53,542 nucleotides of DNA from Glaciimonas sp. (GTDB lineage: Bacteria; Pseudomonadota; Gammaproteobacteria; Burkholderiales; Burkholderiaceae_D): the NCBI GenBank assembly GCA_012927585.1, contig JABBOY010000004.1, forward strand, positions 1-53,542, read 5' to 3'. Position numbers and translations under genes: made by a program. The notes beneath the pieces were generated by a model. That model was given only the letters and a program-made list of their open reading frames with translations, searched no databases and was not told the origin of the DNA. Position 1 is the first letter of the stretch, and each line of letters begins with the position of its first letter. Of the stretch, positions 1-8,816 are shown piece by piece.

Positions 1-109
1 CACCCGTTCGCCACTCGCCACCAGAGCAAGCTCCGTGCTGCCGTTCGACTTGCATGTGTAAGGCATGCCGCCAGCGTTCAATCTGAGCCAGGATCAAACT
101 CTTCAGTTT
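1..109 (-). rRNA. 16S ribosomal RNA, 5' end (partial)
   Basis: The reverse complement carries the universal 16S 5' primer site AGAGTTTGATCCTGGCTCAG at 102-83, followed by the expected GAACGCTGGCGGCATGC and CATGCAAGTCGAACG blocks. The mature 5' end is placed at 109 by analogy with the E. coli AAATTGAAGAG start (here AAACTGAAGAG). Only about the first 109 nt of roughly 1,530 are in the window; the rest of the operon lies to the left. The stretch after CAAGTCGAACGG is of Burkholderiales type, which is the main taxonomic clue. Confidence 0.97.
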
Positions 110-329
110 AATCTCTGTTTTTTATGTCATTGCTGACATGGCCCGCTTAAGTTTTACCCCAGCCGGACCGGTCGCTCACGCAAAATACTGACAGGCTTTT
201 CTTGAAGTTCCCTCCAAAAAAATCCTATTTTTCTTCTGTGCGAGCATTTGATATTTTAAGTTTCACAACTAATGCTTGCGCATCCGTTGCGGTGCCTTTA
301 TCAAGTGCCCACACTTATCGACTGTTAAT

Positions 330-340
330 TGTTAAAGATC
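330..340 (-). promoter_or_regulatory. boxA-like rRNA antitermination site
   Basis: The minus strand reads GATCTTTAACA here, close to the boxA consensus (TGCTCTTTAACA) bound by NusB/NusE. It lies about 220 nt upstream of the 16S 5' end in the transcribed leader, which is the expected position. Confidence 0.7.
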
Positions 341-460
341 TTGTTGTACCGACCAGCTCTGCTATTCTCATCAGGCCGGCCACTCTGCAAAGCGTTTTGT
401 TTGCAGCACCGAAGAGGGCAGATTATGCAGCGTATTCCTTACTCAGTCAATATTTCTTTT

Positions 461-490
461 CACTCCACTCCACTCCACTCCACTCTACTC
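461..490. repeat. CACTC pentanucleotide tandem repeat
   Basis: Five perfect copies of CACTC followed by one imperfect copy (TACTC). It lies in the rrn upstream leader, between the candidate promoter and boxA. Such a short tandem tract is prone to slipped-strand length change. Confidence 0.85.
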
Positions 491-540
491 ACCGTTCACT
501 TCAACGACCCGCTCCCACACGCCTCGCAACGGCGAGCCGC

Positions 541-570
541 AATATATCAAACGTTGCCAAAACTGGGCAA
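541..570 (-). promoter_or_regulatory. candidate rrn promoter
   Basis: On the minus strand a -35-like TTGCCC (570-565) and a -10-like TATATT (546-541) are separated by 18 nt. A GC-rich discriminator (GCGGCTCGCCG) follows, as is common at stringently controlled rrn promoters, and the upstream stretch 575-595 is AT-rich like an UP element. The -35 lies only about 40 bp past the pabBC stop codon. This is pattern matching; the start site is not proven. Confidence 0.45.
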
Positions 571-608
571 GAACTTCCAAAAAATAATTACTTGCACCAC
601 CAAATAAG

Positions 609-2519
609 CTAATCATGCCATTCCACTTCTGCCGTCACTGCACCTCGCAGCGCATTGCAAACTACGACGCGCTCGGCTGCACGCAAATCCGCCAATGTCA
701 TACGGCGCTCGCTGGCAGCCCATTCTGGTGCGGCCAGTAATACGCTACGCATGACGCCAGGCAAAACCCCGGATTCCAGCGGGGGAGTGTACCAATGCCC
801 TTGTATCTGCAGGAAAATGTTGCTGCGTCCGCCCTCGGTTAATTCGCCCTCGGTATTGGTGAATATTGCATCGAACGCTCCTTTTAGCTCTGCCTCATGC
901 CAAGCAGCATCGTAGACCGCCCTCAACGTCGTCTTGTGACGCAAAAATAAATCTGCAGCATTAGTAGGATGCGCGCTAATCAGCACCTTGACTTGCACCG
1001 GTAGCGGTGCCAAAAGCGCACTCTGCACCACGCACTGTCCTGACTGATCCAGTGATAATCTGGCCCGATGCGCCCCATCAAGCGGTAACTTGTTCAGAGC
1101 ATCCTCCAATGCACGGCGCACCTTGCCTTCTGCATATGCAAAGCCGAAATAGTCTGCGGAAGCACACAGACGCTTCAAGTGCAACGCAAGATGGCGATAA
1201 CCGTCCGAACGGGTCGCATGCAATGTTTCGAACAAAGTAAATGGATGCTGCAAACCGGTAAGAAATTGGGCTTTCAACTGGCATTCGGCATACTCGTCAG
1301 TAACTTTGCTATCGTGCACGATACCTGCGCCCACACCCATTTCGCCGTTACGGATACCGCTTGAAAGCGGAGCTTGCAAGACCAAGGTACGAATCGGAAC
1401 GGAAAGGCAAAAATCACCGATTTTTTGGATCGCACTGTTCGGATTTGGATCGAACCAGCCGATGCTGCCGGTGTAGATACCGCGCGGGTCAGGTTCCAAT
1501 TCACGGATAACCTGCATCGCGCGCCGCTTGGGTGCGCCTGTGATAGAGCCGCAAGGGTAAAGCGCGGCGAAGAACTGCTCCAAGGTGACATCTGCGCGCA
1601 GTTGGGCGCGAATGGTCGAGGTCATCTGCAGCACACTACTGTAGCGGTTGACCGCGAACAATTCCGCTACAGCCACCGAGCCCAGCGCCGCAATGCGCCC
1701 GAGATCATTGCGCAATAAATCAACAATCATGAGGTTTTCCGCCCTGTTCTTGGGGTCGGTTGCAAGCGCTTGCGCGTTTGCCGCATCCTGCTGTGAATCA
1801 CCGGATGCTGGTGCGGTCCCTTTCATAGGACATGCTGTCAACCGGCCATTTTCGTGCCGCACAAATAGCTCTGGCGAAAACGACAGTACGGCGCGGCCAT
1901 CGGGCAACGCTATCAAGGCGCCATAGGGTACCGGTTGACGTTGGCGCAAGCGCAGATATAAGGCATACACATTGCCAAAAGCATCAAAGCGCAAACGATA
2001 AGTGTAATTGGCCTGATAAATGTCACCCGCCGCAATGTAAGCGCAAATCTGGGCGATGTCTTGTGCAAACTGGTTTTCGCTAATATTGGCTTGGATATTT
2101 ACAATACCGGCACTGAACGCATCGCCATGTCTGCTGTCCGACTGGCTATTGTTTTGCGCTGCCAACCACGCCTGCACTTGATCGGCGGAAAGCTTCTGGT
2201 AGCTTTTGAATAACAGAATTTGCGCTAAAAACTGATCTATTGGGTGCTGCGCCGTTCCCATTAACTCAGGGCCAAGTTCATAGGAAAACAGGGCCACTGC
2301 ATGCAACCCGCATTGCAACGCTTGCTCCATCCGGCTGAGCAAGGAGGGAAATGCGCGACAGTCGCTGCAACGCAGCGTATCAACATACGCCGTGTATAGC
2401 CGGGAGCGCGGATCAATGGCACTGGCGTCACAATCATCAAGCAGGGCAAAAACGTCGCCGTTGGCGGCATTACCAGAAGTTGTATCAGGAAGATGCGGCA
2501 CAGGAAAACAGACTTTCAA
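609..2519 (-). CDS. pabB-pabC: bifunctional aminodeoxychorismate synthase component I / aminodeoxychorismate lyase
   Basis: The 636-residue protein joins two enzymes of p-aminobenzoate (folate) synthesis. The N-terminal ~370 residues are a chorismate-binding PabB domain, with the characteristic blocks GSITGAPKRRAMQVI and IYTGSIGW. The C-terminal ~240 residues are a class IV PLP aminotransferase fold like PabC, with RHKTT carrying the likely PLP lysine and EGELTEGGRSNIF near the active site. PabB makes 4-amino-4-deoxychorismate using ammonia from PabA, which is not in this window; the PabC part releases pyruvate to give p-aminobenzoate. Such fusions are known in Burkholderiales. The first codon is a TTG without a clear ribosome site, so the exact start is uncertain. 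The gene reads toward the rRNA operon with almost no gap. Confidence 0.93.
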   Translation of the reverse strand: MKVCFPVPHLPDTTSGNAANGDVFALLDDCDASAIDPRSRLYTAYVDTLRCSDCRAFPSLLSRMEQALQCGLHAVALFSYELGPELMGTAQHPIDQFLAQILLFKSYQKLSADQVQAWLAAQNNSQSDSRHGDAFSAGIVNIQANISENQFAQDIAQICAYIAAGDIYQANYTYRLRFDAFGNVYALYLRLRQRQPVPYGALIALPDGRAVLSFSPELFVRHENGRLTACPMKGTAPASGDSQQDAANAQALATDPKNRAENLMIVDLLRNDLGRIAALGSVAVAELFAVNRYSSVLQMTSTIRAQLRADVTLEQFFAALYPCGSITGAPKRRAMQVIRELEPDPRGIYTGSIGWFDPNPNSAIQKIGDFCLSVPIRTLVLQAPLSSGIRNGEMGVGAGIVHDSKVTDEYAECQLKAQFLTGLQHPFTLFETLHATRSDGYRHLALHLKRLCASADYFGFAYAEGKVRRALEDALNKLPLDGAHRARLSLDQSGQCVVQSALLAPLPVQVKVLISAHPTNAADLFLRHKTTLRAVYDAAWHEAELKGAFDAIFTNTEGELTEGGRSNIFLQIQGHWYTPPLESGVLPGVMRSVLLAAPEWAASERRMTLADLRAAERVVVCNALRGAVTAEVEWHD

Positions 2520-2777
2520 ATGAGCAAAGGATTAAAACTAGCAACAACGCCGAGGGACTTATTCTAGGGCCTTTTCCGCAACCTCCGGCTGACGCTACTG
2601 TTGCATAGAATGCGGCCCGACTGGCGACCATGAATAGGATTAATAGCGCAAGAATACTGCGTTGCAATAATGTAACAATACGCGTTTAGACTTATCCCCT
2701 AATTCACCAAATGAATTACCCTACGGCAATCGGTGTCCAGGGTTTATAGGTGGCATGCCGCAAATGGAGTACATAGT

Positions 2778-5621
2778 TTGTCTAACCGTAAACATTTTTC
2801 TGCATTTATACCTGCACTGCTGACCCTGCTGGCGGGTCTGCTTGTCACGTCGGTATTATTCGTTAGCAGCCGGCATCTGGAGAATGACAAGGTAGAAGCC
2901 AGCTTCAAGCAAAATGCGGTAATTTACTTGCAAACCATCCAGAATGAACTGGATAACGCGATCATGGCATTGCGCGCAATCAATCAACTCTTCGTAACGA
3001 ACCCATCCGTGAGCCGGGAACAATTCCAGGTCTTTACCCGCCCCTTGCTGGAGCGCTATCCGTACGTTCTGAATTTCGACTTCCATCGCATCATTTCCGA
3101 CCATGAGCGCCCAGCCTTCGAAGCTGGCATACGCAAGCGCTATCCGAATTTCGCAATAATGGAAGCGAATGGTCAGGATCGCATCACTGCCCGCTCCAGG
3201 ACACGCTATCGGGTGGTGGATTATATTGAACCGATGCAAGGCAATGAAGCGGCGTTCGGATTCAATGCCGATTCTCAGCCCGGACAAGCGGCAGCGATGG
3301 AGCGCGCCGTCGACAGCGGACAGCCCGCAGCCACCGGCCTATATCGTCTAGTGCAGGAAAAAGGCGACCAGCGCGGATTCCTGGTATTGATGCCGGTGTA
3401 TCGGCAAAACGCCAGCCTGCACGATGTGGCGTCGCGACGGCAAGCCTTGATTGGGGACACCGCGGTTGCCTTTCGCGCCAGAGATTTGATCGGGCAGATT
3501 CTCGCCAAAACACAGCTAGTGATCCCGGCTGACATCAGTATCAGCGTGTATGCAAAGGCCGCGCCTGACGACGAATATCTTGCTTTTCGCAAGGGCAGCA
3601 AGAGCATGCCGGCGCATGACGGCGTAATGCCGCACTGGCTTTTTTATAATCAGCCGGCAACAGTCCCGATGCAAATTGAGGTCGCCGGCAGCCCTTGGCA
3701 CATGACTGTCTCAGCCGCTCCTGAGCCATTTTACAAAACCAACAATAATGCGCTGTATGCGTTGATCATGAGCGCGCTGCTCAGTGTGCTGGCAGCGGCC
3801 TATGTGCATACGTTGTCATCGCGTTCCAAGCGCATCCAGTCGCTGGTCAACCAACGCACCGCTGAATTGCAACTCTCGAACCAACGGCTCAACGAGGATA
3901 TCGCGGCCCGGGAAAAAACCGAACATCGATTGCAAATACTGGAAAGCGCGGTGCAATCGAGTGCCAATTCCATCCTCATCACCAGCGCAACCGCGCCTGA
4001 CTATGCGATCGAATATGTCAATCCGGCTTTTGAGCGCATGACCGGCTATACAGCCGCCGAAGTGATCGGGCGGAATTTGCGCTTTCTGTTTCGCGATGAC
4101 CGGAAGCAGGACGGCATCAAGGATATTCAGGAAGCAGTGCGAAGCCGGCGCGAAGGCCATGCCGTTGTCCGCAATTACCGCAAAGATGGCACGCTGATCT
4201 GGGTCGAAATTTACTTTGCGCCAGTTAGGAATGGCACCGACCAGGTACACCACTTCGTGGTTTCCAGCTATGACATTACAGCCAATAAGCGCTATCAGGC
4301 TGAACTGGAATTCCAGGCTGGACATGATGTTTTGACTGGCCTGGCCAATCGCAATTTACTCGACGACCGCTTAAACCAGGCGGTTGCCCATGGAGCACGC
4401 CATGCGCATCCGGTCTGGGTGGTCTCGGTCGACCTCGATCACTTCAAGTTCGTCAACGACACCCTGGGGCACAAGGCGGGCGACCTGCTGCTCCAGGCAA
4501 TTGGCAACCGCCTCCAACTGGCCGTGCAGGAATCCGATACCGTGGCCCGCTTAAGCGCTGACCAGTTCGTGCTGGTGCTGCAGGAACGTAACTACGCACA
4601 CCTGACGTTGGCGACCATTGAACAAATAATGGACACGATCGCGCAGCCACTGTCGATTCATGGGCATAATTTTCAGCAAAAATGCAGCATCGGCATCGCC
4701 ATTTATCCGGCCGATGGCGACGACCCGGAAATACTGATAAAGCATGCGGATATCGCCATGTACCGCGCCAAGGAAAGCGGCCGCAACAATATCCAGTTGT
4801 ATGCGGCGAGCATGAATGCGCGAGCGCTGGAAAGACTGCGTCTGGAAGGCGATTTGCATAATGCGTTGGAGCGCAACGAATTCTTGCTGCATTACCAACC
4901 GCAAGTGGACTTGGGCAGCGGGCACATCGTCGGCATGGAAGCGCTGATCCGCTGGCAGCACCCGACCCTGGGCATGATTGCGCCTGACCGCTTCATCATG
5001 CTGGCCGAGGAAACCGGTCTGATCGTGCCTATCGGCGCCTGGGTGATGCGCACCGCATGCGCCCAGAACCGGGCCTGGCAACTGGCGGGGCTGGGGTACT
5101 TGCGGGTCGCAGTCAACCTTTCAGCGATCCAGTTCGCCCAACGGGATATAGTCAAATCGATCGCTGCTGTGCTGCAACAGACTGAACTGGCAGCGCAGTA
5201 TTTAGAGATCGAGCTCACTGAAAGCCTGGTCATGACCGATGTCGAACATGCAATCGGGATTCTGCGTGAACTCAAGGGGCTCGGGGTGCAACTCTCGATC
5301 GATGACTTCGGCACCGGTTACTCCAGCCTATCCTACTTGAAACGGTTCCCGATCGACGTACTGAAGATCGATCAATCCTTCGTGCGCGACATCACTATCG
5401 ACCCCGACGATGCCGCAATCGTAGTATCGATTATTTCGCTAGCGCACAGCCTAAGGATGAATGTGATCGCCGAAGGGGTCGAAACCGCAGCCCAACTGGC
5501 TTATTTACGCCGCAACAATTGCGACCAGATACAAGGCTATTACTTCAGCCGTCCAGTGCCTGCCAACGATTTTGAATTGATCCTGCGGCAGAATAAAAAC
5601 TTACCAGCCGAGGATGCCTGA
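2778..5621 (+). CDS. CHASE-PAS-GGDEF-EAL cyclic-di-GMP signalling protein
   Basis: A membrane sensor of about 947 residues. A first membrane segment lies near residues 10-30, a periplasmic CHASE-type sensor domain follows to about 300, a second membrane segment near 330-350, then a short coiled coil, a PAS domain (about 385-505), a GGDEF domain (from about 515) and an EAL domain to the end. The diguanylate cyclase signature is SADQF instead of GGDEF, so cyclase activity is probably lost. The EAL half keeps the known catalytic blocks (MEALIRW, NLSAIQF, ELTES, DDFGTGYSSL, KIDQSF, EGVET), which points to an active c-di-GMP phosphodiesterase. I chose the TTG at 2778 because GGAG sits 8 nt upstream; an in-frame GTG at 2733 has no ribosome site. 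The gene stands alone and diverges from pabBC. Confidence 0.92.
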   Translation: MSNRKHFSAFIPALLTLLAGLLVTSVLFVSSRHLENDKVEASFKQNAVIYLQTIQNELDNAIMALRAINQLFVTNPSVSREQFQVFTRPLLERYPYVLNFDFHRIISDHERPAFEAGIRKRYPNFAIMEANGQDRITARSRTRYRVVDYIEPMQGNEAAFGFNADSQPGQAAAMERAVDSGQPAATGLYRLVQEKGDQRGFLVLMPVYRQNASLHDVASRRQALIGDTAVAFRARDLIGQILAKTQLVIPADISISVYAKAAPDDEYLAFRKGSKSMPAHDGVMPHWLFYNQPATVPMQIEVAGSPWHMTVSAAPEPFYKTNNNALYALIMSALLSVLAAAYVHTLSSRSKRIQSLVNQRTAELQLSNQRLNEDIAAREKTEHRLQILESAVQSSANSILITSATAPDYAIEYVNPAFERMTGYTAAEVIGRNLRFLFRDDRKQDGIKDIQEAVRSRREGHAVVRNYRKDGTLIWVEIYFAPVRNGTDQVHHFVVSSYDITANKRYQAELEFQAGHDVLTGLANRNLLDDRLNQAVAHGARHAHPVWVVSVDLDHFKFVNDTLGHKAGDLLLQAIGNRLQLAVQESDTVARLSADQFVLVLQERNYAHLTLATIEQIMDTIAQPLSIHGHNFQQKCSIGIAIYPADGDDPEILIKHADIAMYRAKESGRNNIQLYAASMNARALERLRLEGDLHNALERNEFLLHYQPQVDLGSGHIVGMEALIRWQHPTLGMIAPDRFIMLAEETGLIVPIGAWVMRTACAQNRAWQLAGLGYLRVAVNLSAIQFAQRDIVKSIAAVLQQTELAAQYLEIELTESLVMTDVEHAIGILRELKGLGVQLSIDDFGTGYSSLSYLKRFPIDVLKIDQSFVRDITIDPDDAAIVVSIISLAHSLRMNVIAEGVETAAQLAYLRRNNCDQIQGYYFSRPVPANDFELILRQNKNLPAEDA

Positions 5622-5673
5622 ACCAGATTAATTATCCTTTTTGTCGCGACGCAAAACACAGCGTTTACCAGTA

Positions 5674-5720
5674 GTGCAGGCCTCCGTGCCTGCAACCGAT
5701 GCAGGCACGGAGGCCTGCAC
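5674..5720. repeat. perfect 20-bp palindromic repeat, copy 1
   Basis: Two perfectly complementary 20-nt arms (5674-5693 and 5701-5720) flank a 7-nt spacer. The arm starts GTGCAGGCCTCC. The same arm recurs at 21827-21880. It lies between the convergent ends of the EAL-protein gene and slmA, where the hairpin could also block transcription, though no T-run follows. Confidence 0.9.
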
Positions 5721-5723
5721 ACC

Positions 5724-6299
5724 TTAAATTAATAGCAAGGCGATTTGCCCCTGCAGGCTACCGGACGGCAGTTGCTGGAAACCGGTCTTGGCAAAACGAT
5801 GCCAACCACCGATGACGAAATTGACAATCAGGCCGGCGCGCGCCGACACTTCCGCTTCCTCTGCATGACCCTGCGTGACGGCGATGCGCAAAGACTGCTT
5901 GAGGGCCAGTTCAATGCGCTCAACAAACTGGTTCATGCGCGCTTGCAAGCGCACATCTTCATTGACCAGCGCCTCGCCTATCATCACCCGCGTCATGCCC
6001 GGATTGCGCTCGGCAAAATTGCACAGCATCACGGTGATGGCCTGCACCTGTGACAGCCCGTCATCCTGCTGCTCGGTGATCTGATTAATAAGGCCGAATA
6101 CCGATGACTCGATGAAATCGATCAAGCCCTCGAACATCTGAGCCTTGCTGGCAAAATGCCGGTATAGCGCCGCCTCCGAGACATCCAGTCGGCCGGCCAG
6201 TGCGGCGGTGGTAATTTTTGCGCTTTTCGGCTGCTCCAGCATGGCCGCCAGTGCCTGCAGTATTTGGAGCTTACGTTCACCGGGTTTAACTGTTGCCAT
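5724..6299 (-). CDS. slmA: nucleoid occlusion factor SlmA (TetR family)
   Basis: A 191-residue TetR-fold DNA-binding protein. The N-terminal helix-turn-helix (about residues 28-50, with TTAALAGRLDVSEAALYRHF) is followed by the KAQMFEGLIDFIE block typical of SlmA. In E. coli SlmA binds sites on the chromosome and antagonises FtsZ assembly over the nucleoid. The order argB - HAD nucleotidase - slmA on one strand supports the assignment, since this arrangement recurs in betaproteobacteria. Only about 190 nt separate it from the nucleotidase gene, and that gap contains copy 1 of the seven-copy element in the same orientation. A plain TetR-family repressor is the alternative. Confidence 0.85.
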   Translation of the reverse strand: MATVKPGERKLQILQALAAMLEQPKSAKITTAALAGRLDVSEAALYRHFASKAQMFEGLIDFIESSVFGLINQITEQQDDGLSQVQAITVMLCNFAERNPGMTRVMIGEALVNEDVRLQARMNQFVERIELALKQSLRIAVTQGHAEEAEVSARAGLIVNFVIGGWHRFAKTGFQQLPSGSLQGQIALLLI

Positions 6300-6385
6300 A
6301 TTTTTTTGAAAAATGAATGCATTGTTGCCAGGTCAAGATGACCCCGCACTCTTTATGCAAGCGTTGCGATAAACATTATCTATCT

Positions 6386-6446
6386 GGAGTATGACGAAAA
6401 AATAGCTATTCTCCGCATAATTTCAGGCAAATATTAAAAATACTCC
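6386..6446 (-). repeat. ATGCGG-N20-ATACTCC dispersed element, copy 1
   Basis: Read on the minus strand: GTATTTTT (6443-6436), 17 nt, ATGCGG (6418-6413), 20 nt, ATACTCC (6392-6386). In this copy the ends form a perfect 7-bp inverted repeat, GGAGTAT/ATACTCC. It lies in the 5' region of slmA, same strand. The outer ATACA block of other copies is degraded here. Confidence 0.8.
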
Positions 6447-6490
6447 ATAAATATCATATTCTGCAAAAGTATTGTCATTGTGCATCAAAA

Positions 6491-7195
6491 TCAACGCAAG
6501 CGATGCAACTGGCCACGCAATTGCCTGACCGACTTTACCTTAACGTCGATATAAGCCGGACGCGCGCTGCGCTGGGGAGTGCTCAACGCACCCAAATATT
6601 GGGTCACCCAAGCGGTGCGCATGCCCAGCCCACGAGCTACTTTGAGCGTTGCCGCCGTATCCTCCACCAGAATGCAGCGACTGGCACAGACGTGCTGCCT
6701 GGCCATCAACTGGCGCAGCATCAGGCTGGATGGCTTGGGTCGCAACTTGCCATGCACTCGCATCGATTCAATTGAAACATGCGCGGTAAAATGCCGGTGC
6801 AAACCAAGATGATGCAGCACCGCACTGGAATATTGATACGGTGCGTTAGTCAGCAATATCTTGCGTCCGGGCAGCCGTTTGAGTAGTTGCGCCAGGCCGC
6901 GCTCGGCGCGGATCATGGCCCTGACATCGTCGAAGCAATGGGCGGCCTGCAAAAAATCCGCTTCCCGCACCGCGTGATGCTTGACCATGCCGAGCAAAGT
7001 CGCGCCGTAACGCTGCCAGTAATCGATCCGAACCGCATTAACGAGCTCGGGGTCGGCCGGCCCGGCATCATTGCCCAACACCTGCGCCATGAAGGCGTTC
7101 ATGTTGGCGTTGATGGCCGGAAAGATCGCATGCGAAGCGTTATGCAACGTATTGTCGAGATCAAACAGCCACAGCGGCCCAGGTCTGTGGCGCAA
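6491..7195 (-). CDS. HAD-superfamily pyrimidine 5'-nucleotidase
   Basis: A 234-residue haloacid dehalogenase-fold phosphatase. Motif I is FDLDNTL with the two catalytic aspartates near residues 11 and 13, motif II is LLTNAP, and motif IV is the acidic VEDTAATL. The helical insertion after motif I matches the pyrimidine 5'-nucleotidase (SDT1/YjjG-like) group, which dephosphorylates UMP/CMP-like nucleotides. The start codon appears to be TTG, 14 nt past the argB stop, so it is probably translated from the argB transcript. The substrate is inferred from family and gene order only. Confidence 0.85.
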   Translation of the reverse strand: MRHRPGPLWLFDLDNTLHNASHAIFPAINANMNAFMAQVLGNDAGPADPELVNAVRIDYWQRYGATLLGMVKHHAVREADFLQAAHCFDDVRAMIRAERGLAQLLKRLPGRKILLTNAPYQYSSAVLHHLGLHRHFTAHVSIESMRVHGKLRPKPSSLMLRQLMARQHVCASRCILVEDTAATLKVARGLGMRTAWVTQYLGALSTPQRSARPAYIDVKVKSVRQLRGQLHRLR

Positions 7196-7209
7196 ACCAG
7201 CGGCCGAAA

Positions 7210-8133
7210 TCAGTGGCTGCGGATCATGGTGCCGAACGCTTGTTCGGTCAACACTTCCAGCAATAACGAGTGGGCAATCCGGCCATCGACGATATGCACT
7301 GTGTTGACGCCCGATTTGGCAGCATCCAGCGCAGATGAAATTTTCGGCAGCATACCGCCGGAAATGGTGCCATCGGCAAACATTTCATCGATTTCGCGGG
7401 CCGACAAGTCGGTCACCAGATTGCCCGCCTTATCCTGTACGCCGGCGATATTGGTCATCATGATCAATTTTTCGGCCTTCAGTATTTCGGCGATCTTACC
7501 TGCAACCACATCGGCATTAATGTTGTAAGCCTGGCCGTCATCGCCAAAACCGATCGGTGAAATAATCGGAATAAAAGCGTCGTCCTGCAGCGCCTTGACC
7601 ACTGCCGGATTGATCGCGTCGATTTCGCCGACGAAGCCGAGGTCGAGGAATTGACCCGGATTTTCCTTGTCCGGCATGCGCATCTTGCGGGCCCGGATCA
7701 GACCGCCATCCTTGCCGGTCAGGCCGACCGCCTGGCCGCCGTAATGGTTGATCAGCATCACGATGTCTTGCTGCACCTCGCCGCCCAGCACCCACTCCAC
7801 CACTTCCATAGTTTCTTCATCGGTGATCCGCATGCCTTGCACGAAAGTGCCCTGCTTGCCGATTTTCTTCAGGGCGCTATCGATTTGCGGACCGCCGCCA
7901 TGTACCACTACCGGGTTCATGCCGACCAGCTTGAGCAAAATCACGTCACGCGCAAAGCCGTGTTTCAAGCGTTCATCGGTCATCGCGTTGCCGCCGTATT
8001 TGATGACAATCGTCTTGCCGTGGAATTTGCGGATGTAAGGCAAGGCTTCAGCGAGTATTTCGGCCTTGATTTCCGGCGCGACAGAGTTCAGATCGCCGCT
8101 GGAATTGAGTTCAAGATGTGAGAGAGCGGTCAT
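7210..8133 (-). CDS. argB: acetylglutamate kinase
   Basis: A 307-residue amino acid kinase that phosphorylates N-acetylglutamate in arginine synthesis. Visible family blocks include VIKYGGNAM near the N-terminus (phosphate binding), VHGGGPQID (substrate binding), GLTGKDGG, and [15 protein letters not shown] with the ATP-site lysine region. The open frame continues upstream to 8313, but I chose ATG at 8133 because AGGA lies about 7 nt before it and family proteins begin with a similar short leader before the helix ([13 protein letters not shown]). It heads an argB-nucleotidase unit on the minus strand. Confidence 0.97.
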   Translation of the reverse strand: MTALSHLELNSSGDLNSVAPEIKAEILAEALPYIRKFHGKTIVIKYGGNAMTDERLKHGFARDVILLKLVGMNPVVVHGGGPQIDSALKKIGKQGTFVQGMRITDEETMEVVEWVLGGEVQQDIVMLINHYGGQAVGLTGKDGGLIRARKMRMPDKENPGQFLDLGFVGEIDAINPAVVKALQDDAFIPIISPIGFGDDGQAYNINADVVAGKIAEILKAEKLIMMTNIAGVQDKAGNLVTDLSAREIDEMFADGTISGGMLPKISSALDAAKSGVNTVHIVDGRIAHSLLLEVLTEQAFGTMIRSH

Positions 8134-8399
8134 GGCAAGTCCTGAAATATTTTCCGCGATTTTACAGGGAAAATCGTCTTTCCCCGCAGTTGCGTCTTGC
8201 ATTTCGCATGCCGGGGCACCCGGGGCTGCCGCCAGAGGGCTGAAACGTGTAGCATCGTGCCGGCAGCGCAGTACCTTGCACAATAACGGGACTGCGGCCG
8301 CATTAAAAGCCAAGATTAACCATCAATTAAGCATCAAATAATCGCGTTATTTCAAGGACTATCGATGAAAACACGTGACCGGCCGCTGGCATCAGGATC

Positions 8400-8618
8400 A
8401 TGAGCCAGTGCATGCGCTGCGGTGCGCCATTCGCCTGCGGCATGGTCGACAAGTACAGCACGGACCTGGGGCCGTGCTGGTGCAGCGCATTGCCGGCCTT
8501 GCCCGCCGACGTGATTGGCGCAGCACAGCGCGCCGGCACACCCGCATCCTGCCTCTGCCCCGCCTGCCTGTATGCAGCAGTTGCAGCGCCGCTGCTTTTG
8601 CCAACAGCTTCACAGTAA
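8400..8618 (+). CDS. cysteine-rich CWC family protein
   Basis: A 72-residue protein with eight cysteines in a recognisable order: CMRCGAPFACG at the start, then CWCSALP, then CLCPACL. That spacing matches the cysteine-rich CWC family, small presumably metal-binding proteins of unknown function common in proteobacteria. The frame starts at ATG 8400 with AGGA only 2 nt upstream, so the ribosome site is unusually close. It diverges from argB and ends 3 nt before copy 2 of the dispersed element. Function unknown. Confidence 0.75.
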   Translation: MSQCMRCGAPFACGMVDKYSTDLGPCWCSALPALPADVIGAAQRAGTPASCLCPACLYAAVAAPLLLPTASQ

Positions 8619-8621
8619 ACT

Positions 8622-8691
8622 ATACACATAAGTGTATTTTTCAATGTGCACATAAAAAATGCGGAAAATACATGTTTTATACGCATACTCT
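8622..8691 (+). repeat. ATGCGG-N20-ATACTCC dispersed element, copy 2
   Basis: ATACA (8622), 7 nt, GTATTTTT (8634), 17 nt, ATGCGG (8659), 20 nt, ATACTCT (8685). It starts directly after the CWC gene and lies about 125 nt upstream of the LivK-like lipoprotein gene, same strand. A TATAAT follows at about 8701. Confidence 0.8.
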
Positions 8692-8816
8692 TTATATTTT
8701 TATAATGTCCAGAGTCTGGTACGCAATTTTTCGGCAGCCGGTTGGGATATTTTTTTACTCAAAAAATACCTAATGGCACTATCATCATAAGCATATCCGC
8801 ACAATCAGGAGCACAA

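Larger units (their letters stand above)
110..608 (-). promoter_or_regulatory. rrn leader and upstream region
   Basis: This 499-nt gap between the 16S 5' end and the pabBC stop codon holds no convincing gene. Read on the minus strand it has the layout of an rrn leader: an AT-rich stretch and candidate promoter near 541-595, then a boxA-like antitermination site near 330-340, then the pre-16S spacer. The block around 300-340 (ATCTTTAACAATTAACAG then GATAAGTGTGGGC) is familiar from pre-16S leaders of Burkholderiales. Two overlapping plus-strand reading frames run through it but look like chance. Confidence 0.75.

Noticed and set aside
461-490. CRISPR-like repeat
   Set aside because: The units are 5 bp without spacers, a plain tandem repeat; no CRISPR array or cas gene was seen anywhere in the window.
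202-612. Two overlapping plus-strand reading frames in the rrn leader
   Set aside because: They run antisense to the pre-16S leader with boxA, include the CACTC tandem repeat, and show no family resemblance or ribosome site.
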